DNA of 21,134 nucleotides from Cryomorphaceae bacterium. GTDB lineage: Bacteria; Bacteroidota; Bacteroidia; Flavobacteriales; Crocinitomicaceae. Under the pieces are notes generated by a model. It was not told the DNA's origin. It did no database searches and was given only the letters and a program-made list of their open reading frames with translations. The stretch is from contig JAJTDX010000029.1 of assembly GCA_021298235.1 (NCBI GenBank), positions 1 through 21,134 on the forward strand, given 5' to 3'. A program made the position numbers and the translations under genes. Positions 6,669 through 14,194 of this stretch are shown here, piece after piece. Within the stretch, counting starts at the first letter, position 1, and the number at the start of each line of letters is the position of its first letter.

Positions 6669-7337
6669 ATGAAAGCAAAAACATTCTTCGCAGCAGTAGC
6701 ATTCGCAATGAGCACAATCACTGGATTTAGCAATGAGATCTTGAGAGTAGAGATTACTAAAACAGATATTACTTGTTTTGGTCAGTCCAACGGGAAAGCA
6801 GAATTGTTTATTGCAGGCGGATCAGCACCCTATGCTGTTTTGTGGAACAATGGAAAAACAGAAACTTCTATCAGCGACCTTAAGAAAGGAATGTATGTAG
6901 TTACCGTAACAGATGCTCAGGGAAATACATTGAAAGATTCTGTTAAAATCGAAATGCCGGCGCCAATTTCTGTTGGATATAACACACCCCGATCAACAAA
7001 TGCTGCTAATTTCAATTCTGAATTGAACCTACTTGTAAAAGGTGGAAGTCCATGGGAAATGGACAGTATTGCTCCAATGTACATTTTTCGTTTGAACGAT
7101 AAAAGCTATTACGAGCATCCAGAGCGTTTAGAAGATGGAATGTATAAATTGACGGTAGAAGATGCGCATGGATGTAAGTTAAGCACAAGTATCAACTTAC
7201 AAATTCAAGTAAAGAACAATGTCATCGAGAAAGAAAAACCAGCATTCAATGGATTAGGCAATGTGATTATGACCGTAAATCCTATCCACAATATGATTGA
7301 GCGTGAACAAACTACATTTTCACACCTCTACAACTGA
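6669..7337 (+). CDS. exported SprB-repeat-like protein, paralogue B
   Basis: The 222-aa protein is a close paralogue of the one encoded at 4067-4738, with one gap near the N-terminus. It has a signal peptide (MKAKTFFAAVAFAMSTITGFS) and a SprB-type repeat at about 25-99 (DITCFGQSNGKAELFIAGG, APYAVLWNNG, ISDLKKGMYVVTVTDAQGN). A diverged second repeat follows (GGSPWEMD...EHPERLEDGMYKLTVEDAHGC), then a tail ending HLYN. No sorting domain is present. The most conserved parts between the two copies are ISDLKKGMYVVTVTDA, APMYxFRLNDK and KEKPAFNG; the last 15 residues diverge most. Retention of both copies with matching upstream regions suggests co-expression of two related subunits (inference). Function is unknown. 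Confidence 0.85.
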   Translation: MKAKTFFAAVAFAMSTITGFSNEILRVEITKTDITCFGQSNGKAELFIAGGSAPYAVLWNNGKTETSISDLKKGMYVVTVTDAQGNTLKDSVKIEMPAPISVGYNTPRSTNAANFNSELNLLVKGGSPWEMDSIAPMYIFRLNDKSYYEHPERLEDGMYKLTVEDAHGCKLSTSINLQIQVKNNVIEKEKPAFNGLGNVIMTVNPIHNMIEREQTTFSHLYN

Positions 7338-7367
7338 TTCGATATCACACACTTTTGGTTGTAGATG

Positions 7368-7393
7368 GAAGGGCCTTAGGGCCCTTCTTTTTT
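7368..7393 (+). terminator. terminator of SprB-like gene B, at the convergent junction with mtnA
   Basis: Perfect 8-bp stem GAAGGGCC (7368-7375) / GGCCCTTC (7380-7387), loop TTAG, then T6 on the + strand. The minus-strand mtnA stop codon (7392-7394) overlaps the T-run. On the minus strand the hairpin is not followed by a T-run, so it terminates mainly the + strand unit. Confidence 0.88.
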
Positions 7394-8489
7394 ATTTGTA
7401 CTCGGGGAATAATCCCAGAAGACCTGTTTCACTGGCATCGCAAATGCCTCTTTCCGTAATCAATTTCGTGACAAAGCGAGCGGGTGTTACATCGAAGCCG
7501 TAATTACTTGCCGCTGTAGTATCCGGACAGATGAGTACAGATTCTATTGTTCCGTTTTTACTCATCCCAGTCATATATCGCACTTCATCCTGATTTCTTT
7601 CCTCAATTTCAATTTCCTTTAGTCCGTTACGAATTGACATGTCCAGAGTAGTGGAAGGTAATGCAACATAAAATGGAATTCCGTTGTCGTGAGCAGCCAA
7701 TGCCTTCAGATATGTCCCAATTTTATTTGCTACATCTCCGTTGCGGGTGGTGCGATCCGTTCCTACAATGACCATATCTACCATTCCATGCTGCATCAAA
7801 TGACCACCGGCATTGTCCACTATCAACGTGTGTGGAATGCCATGTCGCGTCAATTCATAGGCTGTTAAATTAGACCCTTGATTTCTTGGGCGGGTTTCAT
7901 CTACCCAAACATGCACTTTAATCCCTTTTTGTGCTGCCTGATAAATTGGAGAAGTAATCGTTCCCCATTCAATGCAACCTAACATTCCTGCATTGCAATG
8001 TGTAAGTATGTTGACCGTCTCCCCTTTTTTATGCGTTGAAATTTGCTCAATTAACGGCAAACCATGTACCCCAATCATCCTGCAGGTTTCCACATCCTCC
8101 TCAACAATGGCATTCGCTGTATTCCAGGCTGTTTCCAAAAATGACCCGTTGCATGAATCCAGTGCGCTTTGCATTTTGTCCAACGCCCAAAACAGATTTA
8201 CGGCTGTTGGTCGAGAAGCGCGCAACTCAGAGAAAGCTTGATCAAGGAAAGATCCATCCAGCTCTTCTTCAATCCTTTCCCGAACGGCTAGATAGATACC
8301 AAACGCTGCCGTCGCACCAATAAGGGGCGCACCGCGAACAGTCATGTCTTTAATGGCCTCTTCAGCGTCATCATAGGTTTCAAGTTTTACCGTTACAAAT
8401 TCATGAGGAAGCTTTCTCTGGTCAATCACCTCAACATATTTGTCCTCTGTTGTCCAGATTGTTCGAAAAGAATTTGCTTTCATACTCAT
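7392..8489 (-). CDS. mtnA: methylthioribose-1-phosphate isomerase
   Basis: MtnA converts 5-methylthioribose-1-phosphate to 5-methylthioribulose-1-phosphate, the aldose-ketose step of the methionine salvage pathway. Read from ATG 8489 it is 365 aa, normal for this eIF2B-alpha-like family. Signature elements are RGAPLIGATAAFG (52-64), THCNAGMLG with the catalytic Cys165, and GTDRTTRNGDVANKIGTY with the catalytic Asp245. The frame is open up to 8519, but that would overlap the end of mtnC; the ATG at 8489 leaves one base after the mtnC stop. A second ATG two codons on (8483) is equally possible. It is the last gene of the mtn operon although its reaction comes first among the encoded steps. Confidence 0.96.
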   Translation of the reverse strand: MSMKANSFRTIWTTEDKYVEVIDQRKLPHEFVTVKLETYDDAEEAIKDMTVRGAPLIGATAAFGIYLAVRERIEEELDGSFLDQAFSELRASRPTAVNLFWALDKMQSALDSCNGSFLETAWNTANAIVEEDVETCRMIGVHGLPLIEQISTHKKGETVNILTHCNAGMLGCIEWGTITSPIYQAAQKGIKVHVWVDETRPRNQGSNLTAYELTRHGIPHTLIVDNAGGHLMQHGMVDMVIVGTDRTTRNGDVANKIGTYLKALAAHDNGIPFYVALPSTTLDMSIRNGLKEIEIEERNQDEVRYMTGMSKNGTIESVLICPDTTAASNYGFDVTPARFVTKLITERGICDASETGLLGLFPEYK

Positions 8490-8490
8490 G

Positions 8491-9186
8491 TTAGTTAAGT
8501 TGTATTTCTGAAAAATCATTCACTGTATTTCTCCATGCAGTATCCGTTCCCGGTCGGACCAGTTGAATTGTTTGCATTCCTGCTTTGTCAGCAGCCTCCA
8601 ATTCCTGAACAATGTCAGACAGAAAGAGTACGTTTTCAGCTTCTACTTCGAGTTTTTTACAAATGCTTCGATAAGTCGTTTCCTCACGCTTACCTCCTGT
8701 TTCTGTGTCGTAATAAGCGTGCAAAAATTCAGTAAGGTTACCGGAAGTGCTGTATCCAAAAATTAGTTTTTGCGCCATGACAGAACCAGAAGAGAACACT
8801 GCTATTTTTACATGTTGGCTCGACCATTTCTTGAATGCCGGCAAAACATCGTCATACACGTGTCCTTTTAGCTCCCCCTGCTCATACCCTTTTTTCCAAA
8901 GTATTCCTTGAATGGTTTTAAGTGGTGTCAGCTTTTTATCCTCCAAGCTCCATTGCCTGAGGACGGTAAGTAACTCATCAGAGCTCCCAATGGATTTAGA
9001 ATACATCTCTTCTGCAAGGTTCTTGGTGCTTTCAAGTGCTTTGCGAATAGCGGGATCATCCGTCATTTCACGCAAATCATCCAAGTGTTCTCTGAAATAA
9101 GGGAACAATACCTCGTAGACAAAATTCACGGAAGTGGTAGTACCCTCAATATCAGTAAGTATCACCGAAACATTTCTAAATTCCAT
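8491..9186 (-). CDS. mtnC: acireductone synthase (enolase-phosphatase E1)
   Basis: MtnC is a HAD-family bifunctional enzyme that enolises 2,3-diketo-5-methylthiopentyl-1-phosphate and removes the phosphate to give acireductone. From ATG 9186 it is 231 aa. HAD motif I is TDIEGTTTS (Asp12 and Glu14, the DxE variant characteristic of E1), motif II is FSSGS (131-135), the conserved Lys is in GGKREETT (K166), and motif III is LSDIVQELEAA (189-199). Longer readings start 25 codons earlier inside mtnD and add no family-like sequence, so MEFRNVSVIL is taken as the N-terminus, 4 nt after the mtnD stop. Confidence 0.95.
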   Translation of the reverse strand: MEFRNVSVILTDIEGTTTSVNFVYEVLFPYFREHLDDLREMTDDPAIRKALESTKNLAEEMYSKSIGSSDELLTVLRQWSLEDKKLTPLKTIQGILWKKGYEQGELKGHVYDDVLPAFKKWSSQHVKIAVFSSGSVMAQKLIFGYSTSGNLTEFLHAYYDTETGGKREETTYRSICKKLEVEAENVLFLSDIVQELEAADKAGMQTIQLVRPGTDTAWRNTVNDFSEIQLN

Positions 9187-9190
9187 GCGA

Positions 9191-9730
9191 TTAAACCGGC
9201 ATTTTAAAATTTGAAAATCGCTGTTCGACTTCAGATGCTGTGTAGTGAGGAACCCAACCACTCATATCAATAAAGATTCGTATCGCTTTCACAAATGGAT
9301 CCGTCTCTCCGGCATCAAACCAATGTTTGGTACCCGCAGGAACAGAAATTAAGTCCCCTCGTTGACAAAGGAGGTTAAAAATCGGTTCATTCTCGAGATT
9401 GAACCAAAATAAACCCTGCCCATCCACAAAAAATCGGATTTCATCCTCAGAATGCGTATGCTCGGACAGGAACTTAGCACGAATAGCCTCATAGTTTTCA
9501 GTGAGCTTATTAATACTGATCACATCTGCCGTAAGGTAGCCACCATTCTTCATAAAGGGCTGTAAGTTCTTTGAATAGGCTTCGAGAATTTCATCTTGTG
9601 ATGCACAATCATCGAATGTGACATCACATGTCCACTGGTCGAAAAAGATCCCGCGTTGCTCAAAAAATGAACGAATTTCCGAGGAATCTCTCAGCTCGGT
9701 TCCAGATTCAGGAATAGAAAGTATTGCCAT
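9191..9730 (-). CDS. mtnD: acireductone dioxygenase
   Basis: MtnD is a cupin metalloenzyme. With Fe(II) it splits acireductone with O2 to formate and 4-methylthio-2-oxobutanoate, the direct precursor of methionine; with Ni(II) it takes an off-pathway route that releases CO. The protein is 179 aa, the usual length. The four metal ligands are visible: H91, H93 and E97 in HTHSEDE, and H136 in GTKHWFDAG. The GQGLFWF and RGDLISVPAGT strands are typical of the bacterial ARD cupin barrel. Spacing is 3 nt after the lipoprotein gene and 4 nt before mtnC, so it is clearly co-transcribed. Which metal is used cannot be told from the sequence. Confidence 0.96.
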   Translation of the reverse strand: MAILSIPESGTELRDSSEIRSFFEQRGIFFDQWTCDVTFDDCASQDEILEAYSKNLQPFMKNGGYLTADVISINKLTENYEAIRAKFLSEHTHSEDEIRFFVDGQGLFWFNLENEPIFNLLCQRGDLISVPAGTKHWFDAGETDPFVKAIRIFIDMSGWVPHYTASEVEQRFSNFKMPV

Positions 9731-9733
9731 AAT

Positions 9734-10054
9734 TTACTTGTAATAGGTAATGCCTTCAATTTTCATAAACCAAAACCCTCCTGATTGACTTGGGTATGAA
9801 TCGATTTTCAATTTTTTAAATCCTAATTTGAGGTAACCATCGTTAACCTTGGCTTGCCCTGAAAACTCTGTACAGTTTAGCAATCCAGAACATTCAGAAT
9901 AAGTTCCGCTATTATCTGACTTGATATTAATGGTATAATTCACATTGTTTGTTGAGGAGCTCCAGATACCGACCATGTCTTGGTACGATTTGGTTACCTT
10001 TTTCCCACAAGACACGAAAATCACAGTTGCGAGTAAAAATATCCACTTTTTCAT
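9734..10054 (-). CDS. small uncharacterised lipoprotein inside the mtn operon
   Basis: The 106-aa protein has a type II signal sequence, MKKWIFLLATVIFVSCGKK, with lipobox FVSC and lipidation on Cys16. The mature part has a GIW motif near residue 29-31 followed by alternating beta-strand-like stretches (NYTINIKSD, GTYSEC, GYLKLGFKKLKI, GGFWFMKIEGITYYK), reminiscent of small lipocalin-like lipoproteins of Bacteroidota. Two further cysteines (C55, C61) could form a disulphide. I do not recognise a family. It is separated from mtnB by 4 nt and from mtnD by 3 nt, so it is co-transcribed with cytoplasmic salvage enzymes although it must sit in the envelope. A role in uptake or sensing of a methylthio-compound is possible but unsupported. 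Confidence 0.8.
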   Translation of the reverse strand: MKKWIFLLATVIFVSCGKKVTKSYQDMVGIWSSSTNNVNYTINIKSDNSGTYSECSGLLNCTEFSGQAKVNDGYLKLGFKKLKIDSYPSQSGGFWFMKIEGITYYK

Positions 10055-10058
10055 AAGT

Positions 10059-10655
10059 TCATTTTAAATATTCACAGTGACAAAGATATTCCAAAGTCTC
10101 CAAATGTCGTTTTGCCTCGGAGAGATCTTTGCCCCAAGCGTAGGTTCCATGTCCTCTAATTAAAAAACAATGATTTTTAAGCTCTTCTTGTCGATCTTTC
10201 AACCACTTGGAAAATTCATTCATATCCTGCGAATTATCAAAAACAGGAATCTCAATGCTCCCGGAATGGCTTGAACAACCAGCAAAGCCTTTCTGCAATT
10301 CATACCCTGAAAATTCAATGCTGTTTTTTGATTTAAAGGACAAAATTACCGGATAGAGCGAGTGACTGTGTAAGATTACTCTTGTCTCCGAAAAAAGCAT
10401 GTAAAGGACACAATGAATTAGCGTCTCAGCCGAAGGTTTTACTTGTTCAAATTCACCTGTTGGAATTCCTTCTAAGTTTACAGTAATAAAATCATTCTCT
10501 GAAAATTCACTTTTGTCAACACCTGACCTTGACACCCAAATATTTTCATCTAAGTCTTTGAAAGAGTAATTTGTAGATGTTGCGGGCGACCATCCCTTTT
10601 CATGATAATTTCTTATCAATTCAGCCAATTTCTGCTTTTGATCTTTCAAAGTCAT
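10059..10655 (-). CDS. mtnB: methylthioribulose-1-phosphate dehydratase
   Basis: MtnB is a class II aldolase-fold zinc enzyme that dehydrates 5-methylthioribulose-1-phosphate to 2,3-diketo-5-methylthiopentyl-1-phosphate, feeding MtnC. It is 198 aa. Zinc ligands are H96 and H98 in ILHSHSL and H169 in IRGHGTYAWG; E77 in KPSAET fits the catalytic acid region. The N-terminal GWSPATSTNYS and VSRSGVDKS motifs separate MtnB from L-fuculose aldolases. It is the first gene of the operon. The -7 promoter box ends only 4 nt before the ATG, so the transcript may be leaderless; no later in-frame ATG lies near the N-terminus. Confidence 0.94.
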   Translation of the reverse strand: MTLKDQKQKLAELIRNYHEKGWSPATSTNYSFKDLDENIWVSRSGVDKSEFSENDFITVNLEGIPTGEFEQVKPSAETLIHCVLYMLFSETRVILHSHSLYPVILSFKSKNSIEFSGYELQKGFAGCSSHSGSIEIPVFDNSQDMNEFSKWLKDRQEELKNHCFLIRGHGTYAWGKDLSEAKRHLETLEYLCHCEYLK

Positions 10656-10659
10656 ATTA

Positions 10660-10690
10660 CAAATGTAATCTTGATATTTTTCGTTTCAAT
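10660..10690 (-). promoter_or_regulatory. promoter of the mtn operon
   Basis: On the minus strand, ATTG (10690-10687) is followed after 19 nt by TACATTTG (10667-10660), an exact TAnnTTTG match. The box ends 4 nt upstream of the mtnB ATG. There is no room for an S-adenosylmethionine riboswitch or any structured leader. Confidence 0.6.
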
Positions 10691-10692
10691 TC

Positions 10693-10720
10693 AAAAAAAA
10701 ACGCGTCCAATTGAACGCGT
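10693..10720 (-). terminator. terminator after the dcw-yqeY unit
   Basis: Read on the minus strand: stem ACGCGTTC / GGACGCGT (8 pairs, one wobble), loop AATT, followed by a run of nine T. It lies 20 nt after the stop codon of the GatB/YqeY gene and separates that unit from the mtn promoter. Confidence 0.92.
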
Positions 10721-10740
10721 CCTGTATGTTGATTTAAACC

Positions 10741-11190
10741 TTATTTACTTAACAATTCTTTAACGAGCGCCGCGATCACTTTTCCATCTGCCTTGCCGGC
10801 AAGCTTAGCAGTTAACACACCCATAACTTTTCCCATATCCTGTGGACCGGAAGCACCTGCCTGCGCAATGGCAATCTCTACTTCTGATTTAATCTCTTCT
10901 TCAGAAAGCATTTTAGGAAGATATTCTTCAATCACCTTTGCCTGGAATAGCTCTTCATCTGCCAAATCGGAACGTCCTTGCTGAATATACAACTCATACG
11001 TTTCCATTCTCTGTTTATGGAGCTTGAGACAAATCTTCATTGCAGTTTCATCAGAAACTTCACCGGACGAACCAGATGTAGCTTCGAGCAAGAGCTTTGA
11101 TTTAATATCTCTCAAGGCCGCAAGACGTTCTTTTTCCTTAGCCAGCATCGCAGCCTTTATGTCAGCATTGATTCTATCAGTAAAGCTCAT
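10741..11190 (-). CDS. GatB/YqeY domain protein
   Basis: The 149-aa protein is a complete stand-alone YqeY-type protein: an N-terminal helical half with MLAKEKERLAALRDIKSKLLLE, a central KICLKLHKQRMETYELYIQQGR helix pair, and a C-terminal half with EYLPKMLSEEEI and DMGKVMGVLTAKLAGKADGK, which matches the tRNA-binding tail domain of GatB. Such proteins are thought to act in tRNA-linked processes, but their exact role is unsettled. Its ATG overlaps the ftsZ stop codon by one base (TAATG), so translational coupling to ftsZ is likely. It is the last gene before the terminator at 10693-10720. Confidence 0.93.
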   Translation of the reverse strand: MSFTDRINADIKAAMLAKEKERLAALRDIKSKLLLEATSGSSGEVSDETAMKICLKLHKQRMETYELYIQQGRSDLADEELFQAKVIEEYLPKMLSEEEIKSEVEIAIAQAGASGPQDMGKVMGVLTAKLAGKADGKVIAALVKELLSK

Positions 11191-12878
11191 TAGTCGACGT
11201 TGTCGTGGAGAAAATTATTGTTTCTGAGTGAGGTCCCATTCTCATCCTCCGTCAAACCGAAACGGCTTACACGCTCCTCCGTACTTTTTGGAGAATTGTC
11301 TAATTGAATATTTCTGCGGATATATGCCGGTTCATTTTCGAATTCCGTAATGCCTTCAGCTTTCTTGAGGATGGATGTGTAATCCTGAATTTTCGACATT
11401 CGCTCCTGTGTTCTCCGTTGCTGCTCTTCCGGGGATAGAATTGTTTTTGCCGTTACATTGTCCAGGTTGACATTGTCTTCAGTGTCGTCATCCAAAACGT
11501 GGCGAACGATTTTATCTTTCTCTGAATCGTTTGTCACCGGGGTGTTCACCTGGCTGTCAGAAGTGCCTGTAGTTGAAGAAACGTCCCAGCTGAACTGAAG
11601 AGTTCCTGTTTCTGTTTCATTCACAGTACTTTCTGTTTTCAAAAACGGATCTTCCTCTGATAGAACGTTTTGACTTTCCGGAACATTAACAACAGAGGAT
11701 GCAGGAGTCACAAATTCTGTTGAACTCAAAGTTTCAGATTCTGTAGAAGTATCCGTTTCGGTCTTCAAAAAAGGTTCAGCGTTCAATGTTTCCGATACAC
11801 TTGGAGGCGTGTAAAAATTAACTTGTGTCGGAGAACCTAAAGGACGAACTATTTCATTTTTCGGTTCTTCTTCGAGAGATCGCACCGTTTTCATCGGTGC
11901 TTTTTCAAAACCCGTGATCGGTGTAGAATTAAATCCCGTAGCAATCAAGGTGATCCCAAGTTTATCTCCTAAAGTTGCGTCGTAACCATGGCCCCATATC
12001 ACATCTGCAGTCGCGCCTGCTTCTTCCTGAATGTAATCCGTAATTTCAGAAATTTCATCCATTAAGACCTCTTTGTCGCCATACGTAATATTCAAGAGCA
12101 CATATTGAGCTCCATGGATGTCGTTATCATTGAGAAGCGGTGAGGACAATGCGTTCTGAACAGCGGTTATAGCTCTGTCATCACCTTCGGCTGTGGCACT
12201 TCCCATGATGGCATGTCCACTGTCCTTCATTGCGGTTTTAACATCATTGAAATCGACGTTGATAGAACCTGTTACGGAGATTACCTCTGCTATGCCTTTA
12301 GCCGCAGTGGTTAATACATCATCCGCCTGAGCAAATGCATTTCCAATGGTTAGATTTCCCGAAATTTCACGAAGTCTTTCATTATTGATCACCAAAAGTG
12401 TATCTACATTCTGACGAATTTTTTCCAATCCTTCTTCTGCTTGTTGACGGCGTTTTCTTCCTTCAAAACCAAAAGGAACAGTGACAATTCCGACTGTCAA
12501 AATTCCCATTTCTCTGGCAGTTTGAGCTATTACCGGAGCAGCTCCAGTACCGGTTCCACCACCCATACCTGCTGTTACAAAAACCATTTTCGTGTTTTTG
12601 CTCAAAACATCTCTAATTTCATCGATATTCTCGATGGCTGCATTCATTCCAGTTTCAGGTACAGCACCCGCTCCAAGACCTTCTGTCAGAGAAACTCCGA
12701 GCTGAATCTTGTACGGAACAGGAGAAATATCCAGTGCCTGACGGTCTGTATTACATACAATAAAATCGACACCAATGATGCCTTGATTGTACATGTGGTT
12801 CACGGCATTGCTTCCTCCGCCTCCAACACCGATCACTTTAATGATCGAGCTTGTTTCTCTTGGTAAATCAAACTCCAT
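11190..12878 (-). CDS. ftsZ: cell division GTPase FtsZ
   Basis: FtsZ is the tubulin homologue that polymerises into the Z-ring at midcell. The 562-aa protein has [11 protein letters not shown] (19-29), the tubulin signature GGGTGTG (106-112) and the T7 catalytic loop NVDFNDVKT (207-215). The GTPase core ends near 325. A linker of roughly 200 residues, rich in Ser, Thr, Glu and Pro, follows. The C-terminus has [15 protein letters not shown] and a tail FLHDNVD that I recognise as typical of Bacteroidota FtsZ and that would bind FtsA and other membrane tethers. At 562 aa it is well above the roughly 380-400 of E. coli-type FtsZ, because of the linker. A candidate internal promoter overlaps the ftsA stop codon just upstream. 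Confidence 0.98.
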   Translation of the reverse strand: MEFDLPRETSSIIKVIGVGGGGSNAVNHMYNQGIIGVDFIVCNTDRQALDISPVPYKIQLGVSLTEGLGAGAVPETGMNAAIENIDEIRDVLSKNTKMVFVTAGMGGGTGTGAAPVIAQTAREMGILTVGIVTVPFGFEGRKRRQQAEEGLEKIRQNVDTLLVINNERLREISGNLTIGNAFAQADDVLTTAAKGIAEVISVTGSINVDFNDVKTAMKDSGHAIMGSATAEGDDRAITAVQNALSSPLLNDNDIHGAQYVLLNITYGDKEVLMDEISEITDYIQEEAGATADVIWGHGYDATLGDKLGITLIATGFNSTPITGFEKAPMKTVRSLEEEPKNEIVRPLGSPTQVNFYTPPSVSETLNAEPFLKTETDTSTESETLSSTEFVTPASSVVNVPESQNVLSEEDPFLKTESTVNETETGTLQFSWDVSSTTGTSDSQVNTPVTNDSEKDKIVRHVLDDDTEDNVNLDNVTAKTILSPEEQQRRTQERMSKIQDYTSILKKAEGITEFENEPAYIRRNIQLDNSPKSTEERVSRFGLTEDENGTSLRNNNFLHDNVD

Positions 12879-12900
12879 ATTCCCTCAAATTATGCTTTTA

Positions 12901-12908
12901 CAAATTTA
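12901..12908 (-). promoter_or_regulatory. candidate internal -7 box upstream of ftsZ
   Basis: On the minus strand TAAATTTG matches TAnnTTTG exactly, beginning with the TAA stop codon of ftsA and ending 22 nt before the ftsZ ATG. The best upstream TTG is only 16 nt away, short for this promoter class, so the call is tentative. Confidence 0.3.
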
Positions 12909-14189
12909 ATCATCTTCGCTAAACCAACTAGCGCCTCTTTTTATAATTGAGTCAAAAAATGACCCTCTGTTTTTAACTGAATGGGTTTTTACACTTCCCG
13001 GACTTGCAGCCTCGGTTGTTTGTTGATTTTTTTCAAGCGCTTCAAATCCTTTCATCACCAATCCAATTCCCGTCGCGTACATTGGGCTGGTCAGATTTTC
13101 GATCTTATTGGTATTTGCAAGGTGCTCCGTCGGGTATCCGACCCGCGTATCCATTCCTGTAATGTATTCGAATAATTGTGTGATATGCTTCAGTTGTGAT
13201 CCTCCGCCGGTAACGACAATGCCTCCAATGAGTTTTTTGGAGTATCCTGAATTGGCAATTTCATAGTGAACGAGCTCGATGATTTCCTCCATTCTTGCCT
13301 GAATAATACTGGCAAGATTTCTCAAGGTTATTTCCTTTGGATCTCTGCCCCTTAAACCAGGAATGCAGACAACTTCATTTTCCTGACTTTCAGATGCAAG
13401 TGCCGAACCATATTTCACCTTTAATTTCTCAGCTTGCTTTCGCATGATGGTACACCCCTCTTTAATATCCTCTGTGATCACATTTCCACCAAACGGAATT
13501 ACAGCTGTATGTCGTATAATTCCTTCATGAAAAATGGCAATATCTGTTGTTCCACCACCAATATCAACCAAAACCACTCCAGCCTCTTTTTCTTCATCAG
13601 AAAGCACAGCATCTGCAGAAGCTATCGGTTCAAGAATAATTTCCTTAACCTCCAGGCCTGATTTCTCCACACATTTTGTAATGTTCATGGAAGCACCGAT
13701 TTGGCCTGTAATTATGTGAAAATTGGCCTCAAGTCGGCGTCCCAGCATTCCAATAGGATCTTTGATTCCCTGTTCATTATCAACGATGTATTCCTGAGGA
13801 AGCACTGTAATGATAGCTTCACCCGGTTGCATAACAAGCTTATACATGTCTTCAACCAAGGCATCGATGTCCTTCTGAGCGATTTCTATATCGATGTGCT
13901 GGCGTGTATGAATCCCACGATGTTGTAAACTTTTAATGTGCTGACCTGCAATTCCGACGTTTACTACGCGAACAGTCAGCTCGCCCTCCACACGCTCCTG
14001 GGCCTCCGCTACAGCTAATTTTATGGATTGCACCGTTTTTTCAATGTTCGCAACCATGCCTCGTGTCACACCCAAAGACTCGCTTTTTCCCATGGATAAA
14101 ATCTCAATCTTTCCATGTTCATTTTTTCTTCCTACGAAACATGCAATTTTCGTAGTTCCAATATCAAGTCCAACTATAATTTTCGACAT
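12906..14189 (-). CDS. ftsA: cell division protein FtsA
   Basis: FtsA is the actin-like protein that tethers FtsZ filaments to the inner membrane and signals to the septal synthase. The 427-aa protein shows the ATPase motifs: phosphate-1 GLDIGTTKIACFVG (7-20), phosphate-2 VVLVDIGGGTTDIAIF (205-220) and the adenosine motif GGIVVTGGGSQL. The C-terminus FFDSIIKRGASWFSED is the expected amphipathic membrane-targeting helix. The gene lies 5 nt after ftsQ and 27 nt before ftsZ, the widest gap in this cluster within the window. Confidence 0.97.
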   Translation of the reverse strand: MSKIIVGLDIGTTKIACFVGRKNEHGKIEILSMGKSESLGVTRGMVANIEKTVQSIKLAVAEAQERVEGELTVRVVNVGIAGQHIKSLQHRGIHTRQHIDIEIAQKDIDALVEDMYKLVMQPGEAIITVLPQEYIVDNEQGIKDPIGMLGRRLEANFHIITGQIGASMNITKCVEKSGLEVKEIILEPIASADAVLSDEEKEAGVVLVDIGGGTTDIAIFHEGIIRHTAVIPFGGNVITEDIKEGCTIMRKQAEKLKVKYGSALASESQENEVVCIPGLRGRDPKEITLRNLASIIQARMEEIIELVHYEIANSGYSKKLIGGIVVTGGGSQLKHITQLFEYITGMDTRVGYPTEHLANTNKIENLTSPMYATGIGLVMKGFEALEKNQQTTEAASPGSVKTHSVKNRGSFFDSIIKRGASWFSEDD

Positions 14190-14194
14190 ATCCT

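Noticed and set aside
4067..7337. Composite mobile element bounded by the SprB-like paralogues
   Set aside because: The repeats are ordinary diverged coding genes in direct orientation; no transposase, terminal inverted repeats or target duplication were seen.
9187..9261. Extended N-terminus for mtnC starting inside mtnD
   Set aside because: The extra 25 residues are not family-like and would overlap mtnD by about 70 nt; the ATG at 9186 gives the expected N-terminus.
10656..10740. SAM riboswitch or other methionine-responsive leader before mtnB
   Set aside because: The only structure is the upstream terminator, and the promoter lies right at the mtnB start, leaving no leader to fold.
12441..12866. 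141-codon open frame on the + strand opposite ftsZ
   Set aside because: Serine-, threonine- and histidine-rich antisense shadow of a highly conserved gene; no domain or start signal.
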